Part shown: in pieces, positions 1-7,479 of the stretch
Position numbering within the stretch: the first letter of the stretch is position 1
How the letters are laid out: each line of letters begins with the position of its first letter
From: a virus
DNA: 64,000 nt
IMG/VR virus record: IMGVR_UViG_3300045950_000297
Location: 1 to 64,000 of that record
Strand: one strand, 5' to 3'
Made by a program: the position numbers and the translations under genes
The notes under the pieces: model-generated
What the model was told of the DNA's origin: nothing
Databases searched by the model: none
What the model saw: the letters and a program-made list of their open reading frames with translations, nothing else

Positions 1-606
1 GTGATCCAAGAAGTCAGGCGGCACCGGCGCGATGTGCCAGACGTTGTTCGCGATGTCCATCGTGAAGAGGCGGTTGATGGGATACTGGGCAGCCGTCTTC
101 TCGGCTTCAGAGCGGCCACGGTAGATTAGCCCGCCGGGCTTGCGAAACACCAGGATGTACTCGGTCATGATATTGGGGTAGTAGTAGCCGGGGTATGGCT
201 TCTGGATGGTGACACCGGCACGTTTGACACCGGCGGTGCACTTGTGCCAGATGATGTCCTGGTGGAAGTCCCAGCCCTTGTCGACCAGGCGAGCAACCAA
301 ATCAAAGGGCACTGGGTAGTGAGTCCCATCCAGGAGGACGGTGCCGACCACGATAGCGCAGAAGCCGCCGGGCTTCGTGACACGCAAGACCTCATTACCG
401 AAGATGCGTGCCAGCCAGTCAAGATAGTCGGCGTAGCTCACATAGCCACTGGTGTAAGCGCGCGTGCGGAAGTGCTCGCGCTTATCCGAGGCGTGGATGT
501 CGTAGTCGATGGCGTTCCAATAGGGGGGTGAGGTGACCGTCAGCGCCACGGCGCCGTCGGCGAGTTCGTTCATATTCTCGCAGGAGTGGTGGTAGATGTG
601 GTCTAT
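1..606 (-). CDS. DNA methyltransferase (N4/N6 beta-class), 3' part cut by window edge
   Basis: Reading leftward the frame gives an amino-methyltransferase catalytic motif, TSPPYWNAIDYD, about 20 residues after a short lead-in, followed by a Rossmann-like segment (EVLRVTKPGGF) and FRKPGGLIYRGR, as in type II/orphan beta-class DNA methyltransferases that modify adenine-N6 or cytosine-N4. About 200 residues are visible and the C-terminus lies beyond position 1. Start choice is unusual. A GGAGGA ribosome site at 613-618 is followed 7 nt later by ATA (606-604), which overlaps the TAG stop of the upstream gene. The first in-frame ATG is at 573, and starting there would drop conserved-looking residues. 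In a phage it probably protects DNA from host restriction. The class is firm from the motif; target specificity is unknown. Confidence 0.85.
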   Translation of the reverse strand, partial: MDHIYHHSCENMNELADGAVALTVTSPPYWNAIDYDIHASDKREHFRTRAYTSGYVSYADYLDWLARIFGNEVLRVTKPGGFCAIVVGTVLLDGTHYPVPFDLVARLVDKGWDFHQDIIWHKCTAGVKRAGVTIQKPYPGYYYPNIMTEYILVFRKPGGLIYRGRSEAEKTAAQYPINRLFTMDIANNVWHIAPVPPDFLDH

Positions 607-1001
607 TGTATTTCCTCCAAGGGAATGTCAATGCCGACTACTTTGAGCGCGGTCAGGGCGATAGCCAGCGGGAGTGGGCCATATGTGGGTTCTTCATCCC
701 TGACCCATACTCGCCAGAGCATGCTATGTGGATCGTACTCCACTTTGATTGGCGTATGATATTTGCTCACATGTTTTATGATTTCTATAGCATGTTCTGC
801 GTTTCTGGAATAGAACGGGATTGGAACCTCTGATGAGCATGGAAGGTAGATTGTCTCTCTGCTGGAGATGTGATGGGCATCGTCTGCATCTGTGACATAG
901 TAGCGGGCCTCGTCGTATCCCCAGGTGCAGGGCATAAACCGCACACGCATGTTACCGAACACATAAGCTTCGACCAGCAGGTCGATCTCCTCATATACCA
1001 T
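603..1001 (-). CDS. Phage ABA-sandwich-like protein, 132 aa
   Basis: A 132-residue protein whose C-terminal half (AIEIIKHVSKYHTPIKVEYD, W-R-V-W, then PLPLAIALTALKVVGI) follows the pattern of the small phage ABA-sandwich domain family, where a strand-helix-strand region ends in an A-x-T-A-P-L-A-I helix. The family has no established biochemical role. The ATG follows GAGGAG. The gene ends in TAG overlapping the probable start of the methyltransferase, so it belongs to the leftward early operon. Family assignment is from memory of the pattern and is moderately sure. Confidence 0.7.
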   Translation of the reverse strand: MVYEEIDLLVEAYVFGNMRVRFMPCTWGYDEARYYVTDADDAHHISSRETIYLPCSSEVPIPFYSRNAEHAIEIIKHVSKYHTPIKVEYDPHSMLWRVWVRDEEPTYGPLPLAIALTALKVVGIDIPLEEIQ

Positions 1002-1004
1002 TTC

Positions 1005-1064
1005 CTACTCCTCGATTAGTTTTACAATGGTGGTTTCAATGCAATCTTTTGCATCTTCAGTCAT
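1005..1064 (-). CDS. Possible 19-residue leader-like ORF
   Basis: A tiny frame beginning MTEDAKDCIETTI starts at an ATG overlapping the end of the preceding gene (…TATGACTGA) and ends in GAG-GAG-TAG, which doubles as the ribosome site of the next gene. The arrangement suggests translational coupling. Nothing else supports it, so it may simply be the spacer carrying the Shine-Dalgarno sequence. Confidence 0.3.
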   Translation of the reverse strand: MTEDAKDCIETTIVKLIEE

Positions 1065-1287
1065 ATGTCGAGTATTTCCCCATGCAGTCTGGGCAATAGC
1101 CCTCCTCGTCCATCTCACACGAGTCCCACCAGTAACAACACCCGGGACATCGCTCCACATCCTCTTTGAGAAGGATATCCTCAACATTCCTTTTGGGGAG
1201 ATTGAACTCGCTGGCGATTGCAGCTACTGAGAGCACCGTTCCGCGTACATACTCGGCCATCTCCTCAGCTGACTTCTTAGTGATCAT
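1057..1287 (-). CDS. Small zinc-ribbon protein, 76 aa
   Basis: The N-terminal half (residues 1-40, KSAEEMAEYV…VAAIASEFNLPKRNVEDIL) looks like a short helix-turn-helix. The C-terminal half carries four or five cysteines in a CPGC…C…CPDC pattern typical of a zinc ribbon. It starts inside the end of the upstream gene (11-nt overlap), so it is translationally coupled. Probably a DNA- or RNA-binding accessory factor; no family recognised. Confidence 0.65.
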   Translation of the reverse strand: MITKKSAEEMAEYVRGTVLSVAAIASEFNLPKRNVEDILLKEDVERCPGCCYWWDSCEMDEEGYCPDCMGKYSTYD

Positions 1288-1540
1288 AGTTCCATTCCGG
1301 GTTCTCGTCGAGAACCTTCTGGATTGCTTCTGTCTCCGGTGAGACTGGCATCAGCCCGGCCCTGCTTAGCCTGTACTTGAGCAGGGCCATGATGAACTCG
1401 AAGACCCACCTGTCAAACACTGCCCACTTGCCATATGATTCTTCTTCATAGATATCAGCGATGATAGCCAACAGCTTGTCGATTGGCAGTCTGAACGCTC
1501 GTGCTGCGTACATGCGCTTCCACTTGGTGTTGAGTTTCAT
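1277..1540 (-). CDS. Hypothetical protein, 87 aa
   Basis: A helical, mildly charged protein with no recognised domain (KLLAIIADIYEEESYGKWAVF in the middle). Its 3' end contains a perfect copy of the dispersed palindrome (1301-1315), read here as VLDEN. It overlaps the following zinc-ribbon gene by 11 nt. Part of the leftward early operon. Confidence 0.65.
   Translation of the reverse strand: MKLNTKWKRMYAARAFRLPIDKLLAIIADIYEEESYGKWAVFDRWVFEFIMALLKYRLSRAGLMPVSPETEAIQKVLDENPEWNYDH
1301..1315. promoter_or_regulatory. Dispersed 15-bp palindrome, perfect copy
   Basis: GTTCTCGTCGAGAAC, within the 87-residue gene. Member of the genome-wide operator-like set described in the findings. Confidence 0.7.
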
Positions 1541-1576
1541 CTCGAAAGCCTCGCTATATCATACTTCCCGTGCTGG

Positions 1577-2158
1577 TCATGGCAGTCTCTCCATGTACTT
1601 GGTGACGATCCCGGGGTAGCCCACCTCGTTAAGCCACGTATCGATGGCGTCCGGTGCAATCTTATGGAGCATGGCTGTGATGGCTGCTGTCACTTCGTGA
1701 GTCTCAAGTTGTGCCTCAGAGATGACTCGCTCGGCGATGAACACCATCCAGTTCTTGAGGCTACCCTTCATGCGGAAGGTGGTCATGGTCGCTAGAGGTA
1801 GGACCATTCCTGCGATCTCGGGTTTGACGTTATCCGCAAGCAACCACTGGTAGGTTTGGACACTGCTCCGGACCGACTCACAGAATGCCTCCTTGAGGCA
1901 TGGTGGGAGACTGGGCACGTATACCTCGATGTCCTCGGTTGCCTGCCGCTCCATGTAGGAAAATGTCCGGTGGCGCATGATCTGACGTGCCACAAAGATC
2001 GGGACACGCAGCTCGAAGACCACATCTATGAACTCGGACAGTGAGGTGTACCCCTGATTTTGCAGTTTCTGAACTGGCCCGATACCTCGGGAGTGGGTGA
2101 GTAGTTCGACAGTCATCTGATCAAGCACTGTAAGCTTCATCCCCTCGATGCGATTCAT
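1577..2158 (-). CDS. thyX: Flavin-dependent thymidylate synthase
   Basis: Makes dTMP from dUMP using FAD, NADPH and methylene-tetrahydrofolate. The ThyX signature is seen as RQIMRHR-TFS around residues 59-67, followed later by FIAERVISEAQLETHEV, the C-terminal substrate and FAD-binding helix. The length, 193 residues, is near the short end for the family. The ATG at 2158 is chosen because AGGGGGG lies directly upstream and the ATGA overlaps the stop of a mini-gene; a longer frame extending upstream has no ribosome site. A phage-borne copy supplies thymidine for replication. After RHR the usual serine/glutamate run is diverged (YMERQAT). Confidence 0.9.
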   Translation of the reverse strand: MNRIEGMKLTVLDQMTVELLTHSRGIGPVQKLQNQGYTSLSEFIDVVFELRVPIFVARQIMRHRTFSYMERQATEDIEVYVPSLPPCLKEAFCESVRSSVQTYQWLLADNVKPEIAGMVLPLATMTTFRMKGSLKNWMVFIAERVISEAQLETHEVTAAITAMLHKIAPDAIDTWLNEVGYPGIVTKYMERLP

Positions 2159-2241
2159 TGTCCCCCCTGTAACAGCGCGATCATGGCGATGCAGATCGCG
2201 CATACCAGTACGATGAATGCAACTCTATCCCCGGTCTCCAT
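2155..2241 (-). CDS. Putative 28-residue membrane mini-protein
   Basis: The frame METGDRVAFIVLVCAIC… is almost wholly one hydrophobic helix (residues 7-24) ending in LLQGGQ. Its stop overlaps the thyX start as ATGA, so translation would be coupled. The upstream ribosome site is weak (CCAGG). Plausible phage micro-membrane protein; function unknown. Confidence 0.5.
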   Translation of the reverse strand: METGDRVAFIVLVCAICIAMIALLQGGQ

Positions 2242-2250
2242 CAGCCTGGT

Positions 2251-2472
2251 TCACATCGAGCTCCGGGGCCATGGCCTTTCCCCCTTGAATCCGCTCTGGT
2301 ACCATGCGCGCATCCGACAGTCTGGGCAGATGTCATGTCCTTCCTCGTATGCCCAGCGCTTTGTTGCAGCGATTTTGCGCGCTTCGTCCTCAGTACATGG
2401 GACCTTGCTGCGCCGCAAGACCCACTCCGTCCCGCATCTGGAACATCGGATACGTGTTGCATAGCGTATCAT
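2251..2472 (-). CDS. Zinc-ribbon mini-protein, 73 aa
   Basis: Starts MIRYATRIRCSRCGTEWVLR after a GGAGG site and overlaps the stop of the DUF5131 gene by 4 nt. Two CxxC knuckles (CSRC near residue 9 and CPDC near 50) flank a charged helix, the layout of a treble-clef or zinc ribbon. Probably a nucleic-acid-binding accessory protein; exact role unknown. Confidence 0.7.
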   Translation of the reverse strand: MIRYATRIRCSRCGTEWVLRRSKVPCTEDEARKIAATKRWAYEEGHDICPDCRMRAWYQSGFKGERPWPRSSM

Positions 2473-3308
2473 GGTATCTGCCTCCATGCCTTGCCATCCA
2501 ATAGGTGGCCGGCATTGGCAACACGATAGGATTTGGTGCCATCCGGCCACTGATATTCTCGACACTTGAGTATCCACTCGTCAGCGAACGCCTGTTCGTG
2601 TATCCACTCTCCCATGTGTTTCAGGAAGAATGGTGTGCCAGTCTCCATGCATTGGTCTCTCAGGTCACGTACCCATTGCGGGTGCATTGGACGGGCCTTT
2701 GGGCCGGTCTCACCACCGCAGATAACCCAGTCGACGCCTGGCCATTTTGGATTGCAGTGGCGGCAGTTGCCGAAGTTGCAGTCTTCCGGTAATCGAACTG
2801 GTCCCAGCATCGGTTCGACTGAAACGAACCGGTTGGCAACTGGCATGCTTGCCAGGAGAGGTAGCCGCTCCTCGGTGGTGTCCTGGTCCTCGACGGAGAC
2901 ACCGAACCACACGTTCTCCAGGCTGAAGCCGGGGTGCTCATTCCACATTGCTACGCACTCAGCCATGCGCGCCGGTCGCTTGGTGAGCAGGTAGTATGTG
3001 TGCTGCGGGGCTGTTATTGTTGCCATGTGCAGAATGTCGTAGATGAACCCCACTGGCACGTGATGATGGAACAAGTCGCCCATCGAGACCACGAAGATGC
3101 GCTTGGGCCTCTTGACCCTGGCAGGTTCATCCAACCGCTCGGGGTGCAGTGTCACCTGGAATGGGTTGTCCTTTGGATACCCAACTCGGCCGGCCAGTCG
3201 CCTGGCCATACGTGACGCATAGCAGTTGGTGCATCCGTCACTGACAGGTGAACAGCCGGTGACAGGATTCCACACGTAGTCACACCAGTCGATCTTCGTC
3301 CTTTGCAT
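2469..3308 (-). CDS. Gp37/Gp68-like phage protein (DUF5131)
   Basis: The N-terminus (KIDWCDYVWNPVTGC then SDGCTNCYA, cysteines at about 9, 19, 26 and 29) is the hallmark of the phage Gp37/Gp68 family, DUF5131. The cysteine cluster resembles metal or Fe-S binding, and the family has been compared with radical-SAM folds, but no reaction is established. The 279-residue length is typical. It lies between thyX and a run of tiny genes in the leftward early operon. Family call is firm; function is open. Confidence 0.88.
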   Translation of the reverse strand: MQRTKIDWCDYVWNPVTGCSPVSDGCTNCYASRMARRLAGRVGYPKDNPFQVTLHPERLDEPARVKRPKRIFVVSMGDLFHHHVPVGFIYDILHMATITAPQHTYYLLTKRPARMAECVAMWNEHPGFSLENVWFGVSVEDQDTTEERLPLLASMPVANRFVSVEPMLGPVRLPEDCNFGNCRHCNPKWPGVDWVICGGETGPKARPMHPQWVRDLRDQCMETGTPFFLKHMGEWIHEQAFADEWILKCREYQWPDGTKSYRVANAGHLLDGKAWRQIP

Positions 3309-3341
3309 GCTTCGACTCCCAGTATTGCCTCTTCCTTTGTT

Positions 3342-3683
3342 TCATAGCTCTTCCAAGAGGGTGGCTGTATCGGCGGCCTGTTTCTCGATCTCGCGCAGGG
3401 TCTTGATCAGGCGAGTTACATCAGCTTCGTCGGCTACCCAGAGTATCCATGACTGGCCCTCATCATCGGTGTCGCCCATGACCAGGCATCGCGATTCGTC
3501 CTCGAATGTGAGGCGGTAGAGATAGGGTGCGCCCGGGACATCGCACAGGCACTCTTCATCGAAGTCAAACTCATTCCCTTCGCACAGCAACATCAGGGCG
3601 GTGATGAGGCTGGTGTACTGGTCGCATGCATAGATTTCGGGGTTGCTTTGCTCCAGCCAGATCTGGAAGTCGATGGCTTTCAT
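3342..3683 (-). CDS. Hypothetical acidic protein, 113 aa
   Basis: A strongly acidic soluble protein (FDFDEECLCD, GDTDDEGQSW) with a C-terminal helix rich in Glu and Lys. No family recognised. Its ATG overlaps the stop of a 22-residue membrane ORF (ATGA), so it is coupled to it. Confidence 0.65.
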   Translation of the reverse strand: MKAIDFQIWLEQSNPEIYACDQYTSLITALMLLCEGNEFDFDEECLCDVPGAPYLYRLTFEDESRCLVMGDTDDEGQSWILWVADEADVTRLIKTLREIEKQAADTATLLEEL

Positions 3684-3748
3684 TTGAGTCTATTCATCCA
3701 GACCAGGAAGATTGTCAACAGACCGATACTTATCAGCATCTCACTCAT
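3680..3748 (-). CDS. Putative 22-residue membrane peptide
   Basis: MSEMLISIGLLTIFLVWMNR followed by LK and a stop: a single transmembrane helix with a basic tail. Its start lies inside the 3' end of the zinc mini-gene and its stop inside the start of the 113-residue gene, both as overlaps of a few bases. That tight chain of starts and stops is the main support. Confidence 0.5.
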   Translation of the reverse strand: MSEMLISIGLLTIFLVWMNRLK

Positions 3749-3827
3749 CTCTGTGTCTTCCGCAGCGATGGCATATGCTACTGCAGTTGGTGGCCCCACA
3801 GTCGGAGCAGACCCAGAACGGTTTCAT
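3741..3827 (-). CDS. 28-residue zinc-binding mini-protein
   Basis: MKPFWVCSDCGATNCSSICH… contains five cysteines plus histidines in CxxC…CxxC spacing, a minimal zinc ribbon. An AGGAG site lies 7 nt upstream inside the end of the DUF5662-like gene, and ATGA overlaps that gene's stop. Likely real, of unknown role. Confidence 0.65.
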   Translation of the reverse strand: MKPFWVCSDCGATNCSSICHRCGRHRDE

Positions 3828-4324
3828 CGCGATTCTCCTTTCATTGAACTGAGCAGGTTCTCGACGAGAACCCGTGTGTCGGGATGCAAGACCATACTTG
3901 CTCCGTTCTTGGCATACCATCCGCGTGGGTCGCTGTTGCCATTGGCCAGGCCAGCACCAATCCAGTCGGCTACCATCTCGCGAACGTAGCGCTCTGGCAT
4001 GGGTAATGGGTCCAGTGATCCTCCATTTCCGATACTGACCCAGGCATGCCAGTGATGCTTGTTTCTCTGGTGCGACAGCCATGCTTTCTTGAATGTGACC
4101 GGCTGTGCGTTGGGGTCATATGCCCCAGATGCATCCCGACGCTTGATTGGGCTTCCGTCCTCTGCATAGAAGTGGCAGGCGTAGGGGACCCACTCACATG
4201 GCGTGAGTTTGGTGAGGTCATGGGCAAACGCAAGCCAGATAGGAACACCTAGCTTGAGGCATGCCAGGAATACAAACCACTTGTGGCGGAAGACATAACG
4301 AGCGTAGGCAAGGTGCCTTCTCAT
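3824..4324 (-). CDS. DUF5662-like protein, 166 aa
   Basis: Chosen to start MRRHLAYARYVFRHKWFVF, because this ATG overlaps the upstream stop (ATGA) and follows GGAGAG. The sequence HKWFVFLACLKLGVPIWLA, then HDLTKLTP, FYAEDGSP and HQRNKHHWHAW matches the histidine-rich DUF5662 pattern found in phages and bacteria. The conserved His/Asp residues suggest metal binding, as in HD-type proteins, but no activity is established. It contains one copy of the dispersed palindrome at 3857. Confidence 0.7.
   Translation of the reverse strand: MRRHLAYARYVFRHKWFVFLACLKLGVPIWLAFAHDLTKLTPCEWVPYACHFYAEDGSPIKRRDASGAYDPNAQPVTFKKAWLSHQRNKHHWHAWVSIGNGGSLDPLPMPERYVREMVADWIGAGLANGNSDPRGWYAKNGASMVLHPDTRVLVENLLSSMKGESR
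3857..3871. promoter_or_regulatory. Dispersed 15-bp palindrome, perfect copy
   Basis: GTTCTCGACGAGAAC inside the DUF5662-like gene, read there as VLVEN. Confidence 0.7.
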
Positions 4325-4650
4325 TGCTCTCTCCGTTTCTTCAACCTTGCAGCACGCAAGATACGCCTGGTGATCTTGGCTGCTGGGTTCACCCCCTCTG
4401 GATGATTCGGCCACGCCCCATACTCATCAACCTGAATGTCCTTTCCATTGATGACGAACGTCACTGCGTGACAGGGAATCTCTTCCTCGGCGATACCCTG
4501 GCGAACGCGATCGAGTGCGAGCATAGTCCCCAAACGATAGGTGCGATGATCATTGCGTAGTGCTGTCGGTTTGAGGTGGTTGTGATACAGCCACTCGATG
4601 TTTTCGTCCGCTACGCAGATACCATGCTTGTCATAGTGAATGGTGAGCAT
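4321..4650 (-). CDS. Hypothetical protein, 109 aa
   Basis: Starts MLTIHYDKHGICVADENIEW after GAGGGAG. It is a soluble mixed alpha/beta protein with a basic C-terminus (RILRAARLKKRREQ). No family recognised. Its stop overlaps the next gene by 4 nt. Confidence 0.65.
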   Translation of the reverse strand: MLTIHYDKHGICVADENIEWLYHNHLKPTALRNDHRTYRLGTMLALDRVRQGIAEEEIPCHAVTFVINGKDIQVDEYGAWPNHPEGVNPAAKITRRILRAARLKKRREQ

Positions 4651-4811
4651 TCTCTCCCTCGTATAGTTGGCCCGGCCGGGGCCGGGCATGTCCTACCCGT
4701 GGGTCGACATTGACCAGGATATCTAGTGAGGTGTCCTTCATGCTGTCTTACAGCTTGATTGTATGGTCATCGCGTCCCCGGCCGCGTGTGCCTACAACCT
4801 GTTAACCATGC
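4651..4811. other. Short intergenic stretch with G+C-rich inverted repeats
   Basis: Between two leftward genes. It holds GCCCGGCC/GGCCGGGC (about 4668-4686) and CGCG-N8-CGCG (about 4779-4794), which could be weak hairpins. A 36-codon leftward frame beginning MKDTSLDILVN (about 4630-4741) has no ribosome site and was not called. Confidence 0.35.
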
Positions 4812-4940
4812 TCAGAATACCTGTTCGTTCTCATATTGGGCTTCCAGATGGGCGTCCGGTGGTATCTGTTCCTCTTTCAGCCATGCCTCGAACTCCCCCC
4901 AATCTTCATCATTGAAGAATACCTCTACGTCCTCACACAT
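4812..4940 (-). CDS. Small acidic protein, 42 aa
   Basis: MCEDVEVFFNDEDWGEFEAW… is very acidic and short, with AAGGAGAG about 16 nt upstream overlapping the end of the previous gene. The reading frame is closed and codon use matches its neighbours. No function recognised; such acidic mini-proteins can act as DNA mimics, but nothing here proves that. Confidence 0.55.
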   Translation of the reverse strand: MCEDVEVFFNDEDWGEFEAWLKEEQIPPDAHLEAQYENEQVF

Positions 4941-4943
4941 TCT

Positions 4944-5204
4944 CTACCAGCTCTCCTTCCAGCAGTCTGAACACTCTAGAGGGCAGTCTGGCTGCCCCAT
5001 GCATTCCCAGGTCTCGCCGCAGTACTCGCGCACGCCGTAGATGTCGCTGGCACTGACCTTGCCCCATAGCCACACGTAGCGTACCTGGTATTGCAAGTCC
5101 AGGTACTCACATCTCAGGCAGGTGCAGGTGTAGTAGTAGTCGTGCCAGGCGTAGGCGTTACTGGCGACAAGAAGCAGCAAAGCAAGCAGGATTATCTTCT
5201 TCAT
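4944..5204 (-). CDS. Secreted cysteine-rich protein, 86 aa
   Basis: The first 19 residues (MKKIILLALLLLVASNAYA) are a classic Sec signal peptide with an AYA cleavage site. The mature part is small, aromatic and rich in cysteine (about eight), suggesting disulphides outside the cytoplasm. A phage early gene making an exported Cys-rich protein could alter the host envelope, but no family is recognised. It sits 2 nt from the preceding gene's stop in the leftward operon. Confidence 0.7.
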   Translation of the reverse strand: MKKIILLALLLLVASNAYAWHDYYYTCTCLRCEYLDLQYQVRYVWLWGKVSASDIYGVREYCGETWECMGQPDCPLECSDCWKESW

Positions 5205-5206
5205 GG

Positions 5207-5470
5207 TTAGAATCCCAATGCCTCTCGCACTGCCCCGCGCCGTCTGAGGGCATAGGCAAGCGCGTTGCGATGACCGTTTTCGTCCAGGTTGTTTATGGCG
5301 CGATAGGTGAGATAGTCTCCGACAAAGGCAAGCTTCTCTGCTTCATGCTTGGCGGCTGTGCTGGATAGGATTAGGTCGGAGAACACATCGCTGTAGGCTT
5401 CGCGGGCAATGATGTCCTCCCACTCGTCGTGGGAGGTTTCCTTTAGTCGCTTGACCAGATTACACATCAT
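5207..5470 (-). CDS. Hypothetical protein, 87 aa
   Basis: A helical protein beginning MMCNLVKRLKETSHDEWEDI after GAGGAGGTAGG. No recognisable domain. It directly follows the GHKL-ATPase gene and is likely co-translated with it. Confidence 0.65.
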   Translation of the reverse strand: MMCNLVKRLKETSHDEWEDIIAREAYSDVFSDLILSSTAAKHEAEKLAFVGDYLTYRAINNLDENGHRNALAYALRRRGAVREALGF

Positions 5471-5471
5471 C

Positions 5472-6749
5472 CTACCTCCTCAGTGCATAGCCGGCGATGA
5501 CTTGGGCCGCTATGTTGGATACCGCCCTGACGTGATCGGCGGTGGCATCGGGTGTATCGAATCTGGCATGGGCCATCTCATGGAGAGCGGTGCTGATGGC
5601 ACTCTCAGGTTTGGACAGGATATGCCTGGAGATGCCGATGGTGTTGCCACTATAGAACCCATCCCGGCCAGGGATGACGAACGCCCGCACGTCGTGGTCG
5701 TAGAACCTGGCGGTGCTGACGATGCGCCGCAATGCCCTCAGCGTGCGCTTCTCCAGGCTGTTGAGCTGGCTGTCGGGGACAGGGACCTGATCTTGTCCCT
5801 CGATCTCTCGGATGTACTGGGTGTCCGTTCCCACCAGTGAGCGCAGGAAGCGGCCTAGTGCATAGCTGAAGTGCCCCTCGTCAAGAACCTTCGCACCACG
5901 ATACTCAGCCTCGCGGGCCATATCCCCATTGGTCCTCATCACCGTGTTGTGGCCGTAGATCGCATAGAATGCCTTCTTGATGACTGGCGTCGAGTCGCTA
6001 CTGGTCAACCCGGCGAGACGTTCCGCCAGGCCCAGCTTCACTGCTGACCAGTACTCAGTCAGGAGGTCGTAATCACCGCATGCTCCCCACACATTGCCCA
6101 TCTCGGATGTGACCGACCATGAGTCAGCCACCGTCCTGTCCCGGTTCATCTCTACGTTGTTCAGGTTGTACCCAAATGCGGCAGGGGTACTGACTGCCTT
6201 TCTCATCGGGCATACCCATACGTCACGAACGTAGAGAGAGGGCGACTCCTCCCGCAGAATCTGGCTGCCGGTGGGAGAGGTGTAGACAACGCGGGGGTCT
6301 CCTGGTTGAATGAAGCGCTCTGCGTACAACGGCCAGGGCCAGTTGGGGATGGTGATGCGTGTTCCTGGGAAGAGGTGACATTCCTCCCAAGTGATGGCAA
6401 GGACATCCTCAGCCATGCCATCGATTCGTCCGACATGGTTGTGGATATTGTAGTGTCCGCTGGTGATCTGTGCCGTCAGGTTATGACGGGTTAATGCTAG
6501 CAGGGCGAGTTTCAACCCCTCACCGAACTGGCCGCGGGCATTGCCCTCTTTCTCCGACTTGCCGAACAGAAGATGGCTGATGTCCAAGCCATTGCCATCG
6601 TCCTCGATTGTGACAACTCCGTCTTTCAGACTCATCTTCCAACTGCCTGAGTCCATAGCGTTGGATACCAGCTCACGAATGATAGACCAGCCCCCGTCGT
6701 CCCAGTGTGAGACGTAATCGAGGGTCATTGGATAAGTGATGGTTGGCAT
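5472..6749 (-). CDS. GHKL ATPase fused to an HExxH metallopeptidase-like domain
   Basis: The N-terminal ~250 residues carry the Bergerat-fold ATPase motifs: RELVSNAMDSG (N-box, Glu26 and Asn30), EDDGNG (G1, about 49-54) and GQFGEGLKLALL (G2, about 74-85), as in Hsp90, MutL and MORC-type ATPases. The C-terminal segment has ALHEMAHARF, an HExxH zinc-metallopeptidase helix (His390, Glu391, His394), with a possible third ligand in the following DTPDATADH. The start MPTITYP is preferred because AGAGG precedes it; an ATG 15 nt upstream is possible. The pairing suggests ATP-driven conformational control of proteolysis. The ATPase call is firm, the protease inferred. Confidence 0.8.
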   Translation of the reverse strand: MPTITYPMTLDYVSHWDDGGWSIIRELVSNAMDSGSWKMSLKDGVVTIEDDGNGLDISHLLFGKSEKEGNARGQFGEGLKLALLALTRHNLTAQITSGHYNIHNHVGRIDGMAEDVLAITWEECHLFPGTRITIPNWPWPLYAERFIQPGDPRVVYTSPTGSQILREESPSLYVRDVWVCPMRKAVSTPAAFGYNLNNVEMNRDRTVADSWSVTSEMGNVWGACGDYDLLTEYWSAVKLGLAERLAGLTSSDSTPVIKKAFYAIYGHNTVMRTNGDMAREAEYRGAKVLDEGHFSYALGRFLRSLVGTDTQYIREIEGQDQVPVPDSQLNSLEKRTLRALRRIVSTARFYDHDVRAFVIPGRDGFYSGNTIGISRHILSKPESAISTALHEMAHARFDTPDATADHVRAVSNIAAQVIAGYALRR

Positions 6750-6750
6750 G

Positions 6751-7479
6751 TTACCTCTGTGCATTCAGGCCGCTTCTTACGGTAGCGACCACTTCCCGCT
6801 CGGGTAACCCGAGTGATATTCCGACTGCAACCAGGATCATCTCGGTTGTATGCCGGCAGAGTGCCCCTGCTTGAACAAGTCGCCCTAACTTGAACGCGGC
6901 CGTGTTGAGAGCGTTGTTGCGGTTGCCCTTTTGGGCGCTCTGCAACTGCCCGATCTCGTTATGCAACGCCGCATTGACATAGTTGTCGCTCAACTTAACA
7001 GTGGGTGGTGGGGTATCGTCTGGCCGAACCAGTTCGAGAATCCAGGCAGGTAGCGGGGCAAGGGTTTCTTTTCCGGCCCACGTGTACACCTTGCCGGACG
7101 GATGGACCGAGGGAGGGGCAACTGCATAGCCACCATCACCTCGGAGATCAAGACCGGGTTTCTTCTTGCAGAAGTTATGTACCTTGAAGCCGGGATGGGT
7201 GAAGTAGAACTGTCTTCCCTTGCCGGTAATCACGGATAGTGTGTCCGGTTCTCCGTAGTGAGATAGCGTCTTCTCTCCATCCGCTCCGTCCACATCCAGA
7301 ACGACCAGGTTGCTGATGCTCCCGGTCACAATCCCTACATTCATCTTCGGCCATAGCGCACGCCATTGTTCTATTTCATCTGGCGACGCTCGCCGGAGCT
7401 GGAATGCCTTCCACTGGATAAGTGGCCTTTTGCCGCGTGGACGGATTGGGATGATGGACCATGTTGGCAGATAGTCCAC
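6751..7479 (-). CDS. Bifunctional primase-polymerase (prim-pol), N-terminal domain type
   Basis: Matches the archaeo-eukaryotic primase-like prim-pol domain: IPIRPRGKRPLIQWKAF, the metal-binding VVLDVDGADG (about residues 58-67), GKGRQFYF and GLDLRGDGGYAVAPPSVHPSG. It would make primers, and perhaps extend DNA, at replication forks. A GTG start at 7479 is chosen since AGGGGAAGG lies 5 nt upstream and the promoter ends just before it. At 242 residues it is a stand-alone prim-pol without a fused helicase; the DnaB gene is elsewhere in the window. It leads the leftward operon that continues with the GHKL gene. Confidence 0.87.
   Translation of the reverse strand: MDYLPTWSIIPIRPRGKRPLIQWKAFQLRRASPDEIEQWRALWPKMNVGIVTGSISNLVVLDVDGADGEKTLSHYGEPDTLSVITGKGRQFYFTHPGFKVHNFCKKKPGLDLRGDGGYAVAPPSVHPSGKVYTWAGKETLAPLPAWILELVRPDDTPPPTVKLSDNYVNAALHNEIGQLQSAQKGNRNNALNTAAFKLGRLVQAGALCRHTTEMILVAVGISLGLPEREVVATVRSGLNAQR

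Noticed and set aside
244-531. Rightward ORF of 95 codons at the left end
   Set aside because: It is antisense to the methyltransferase frame with its clear catalytic motif, and has no ribosome site.
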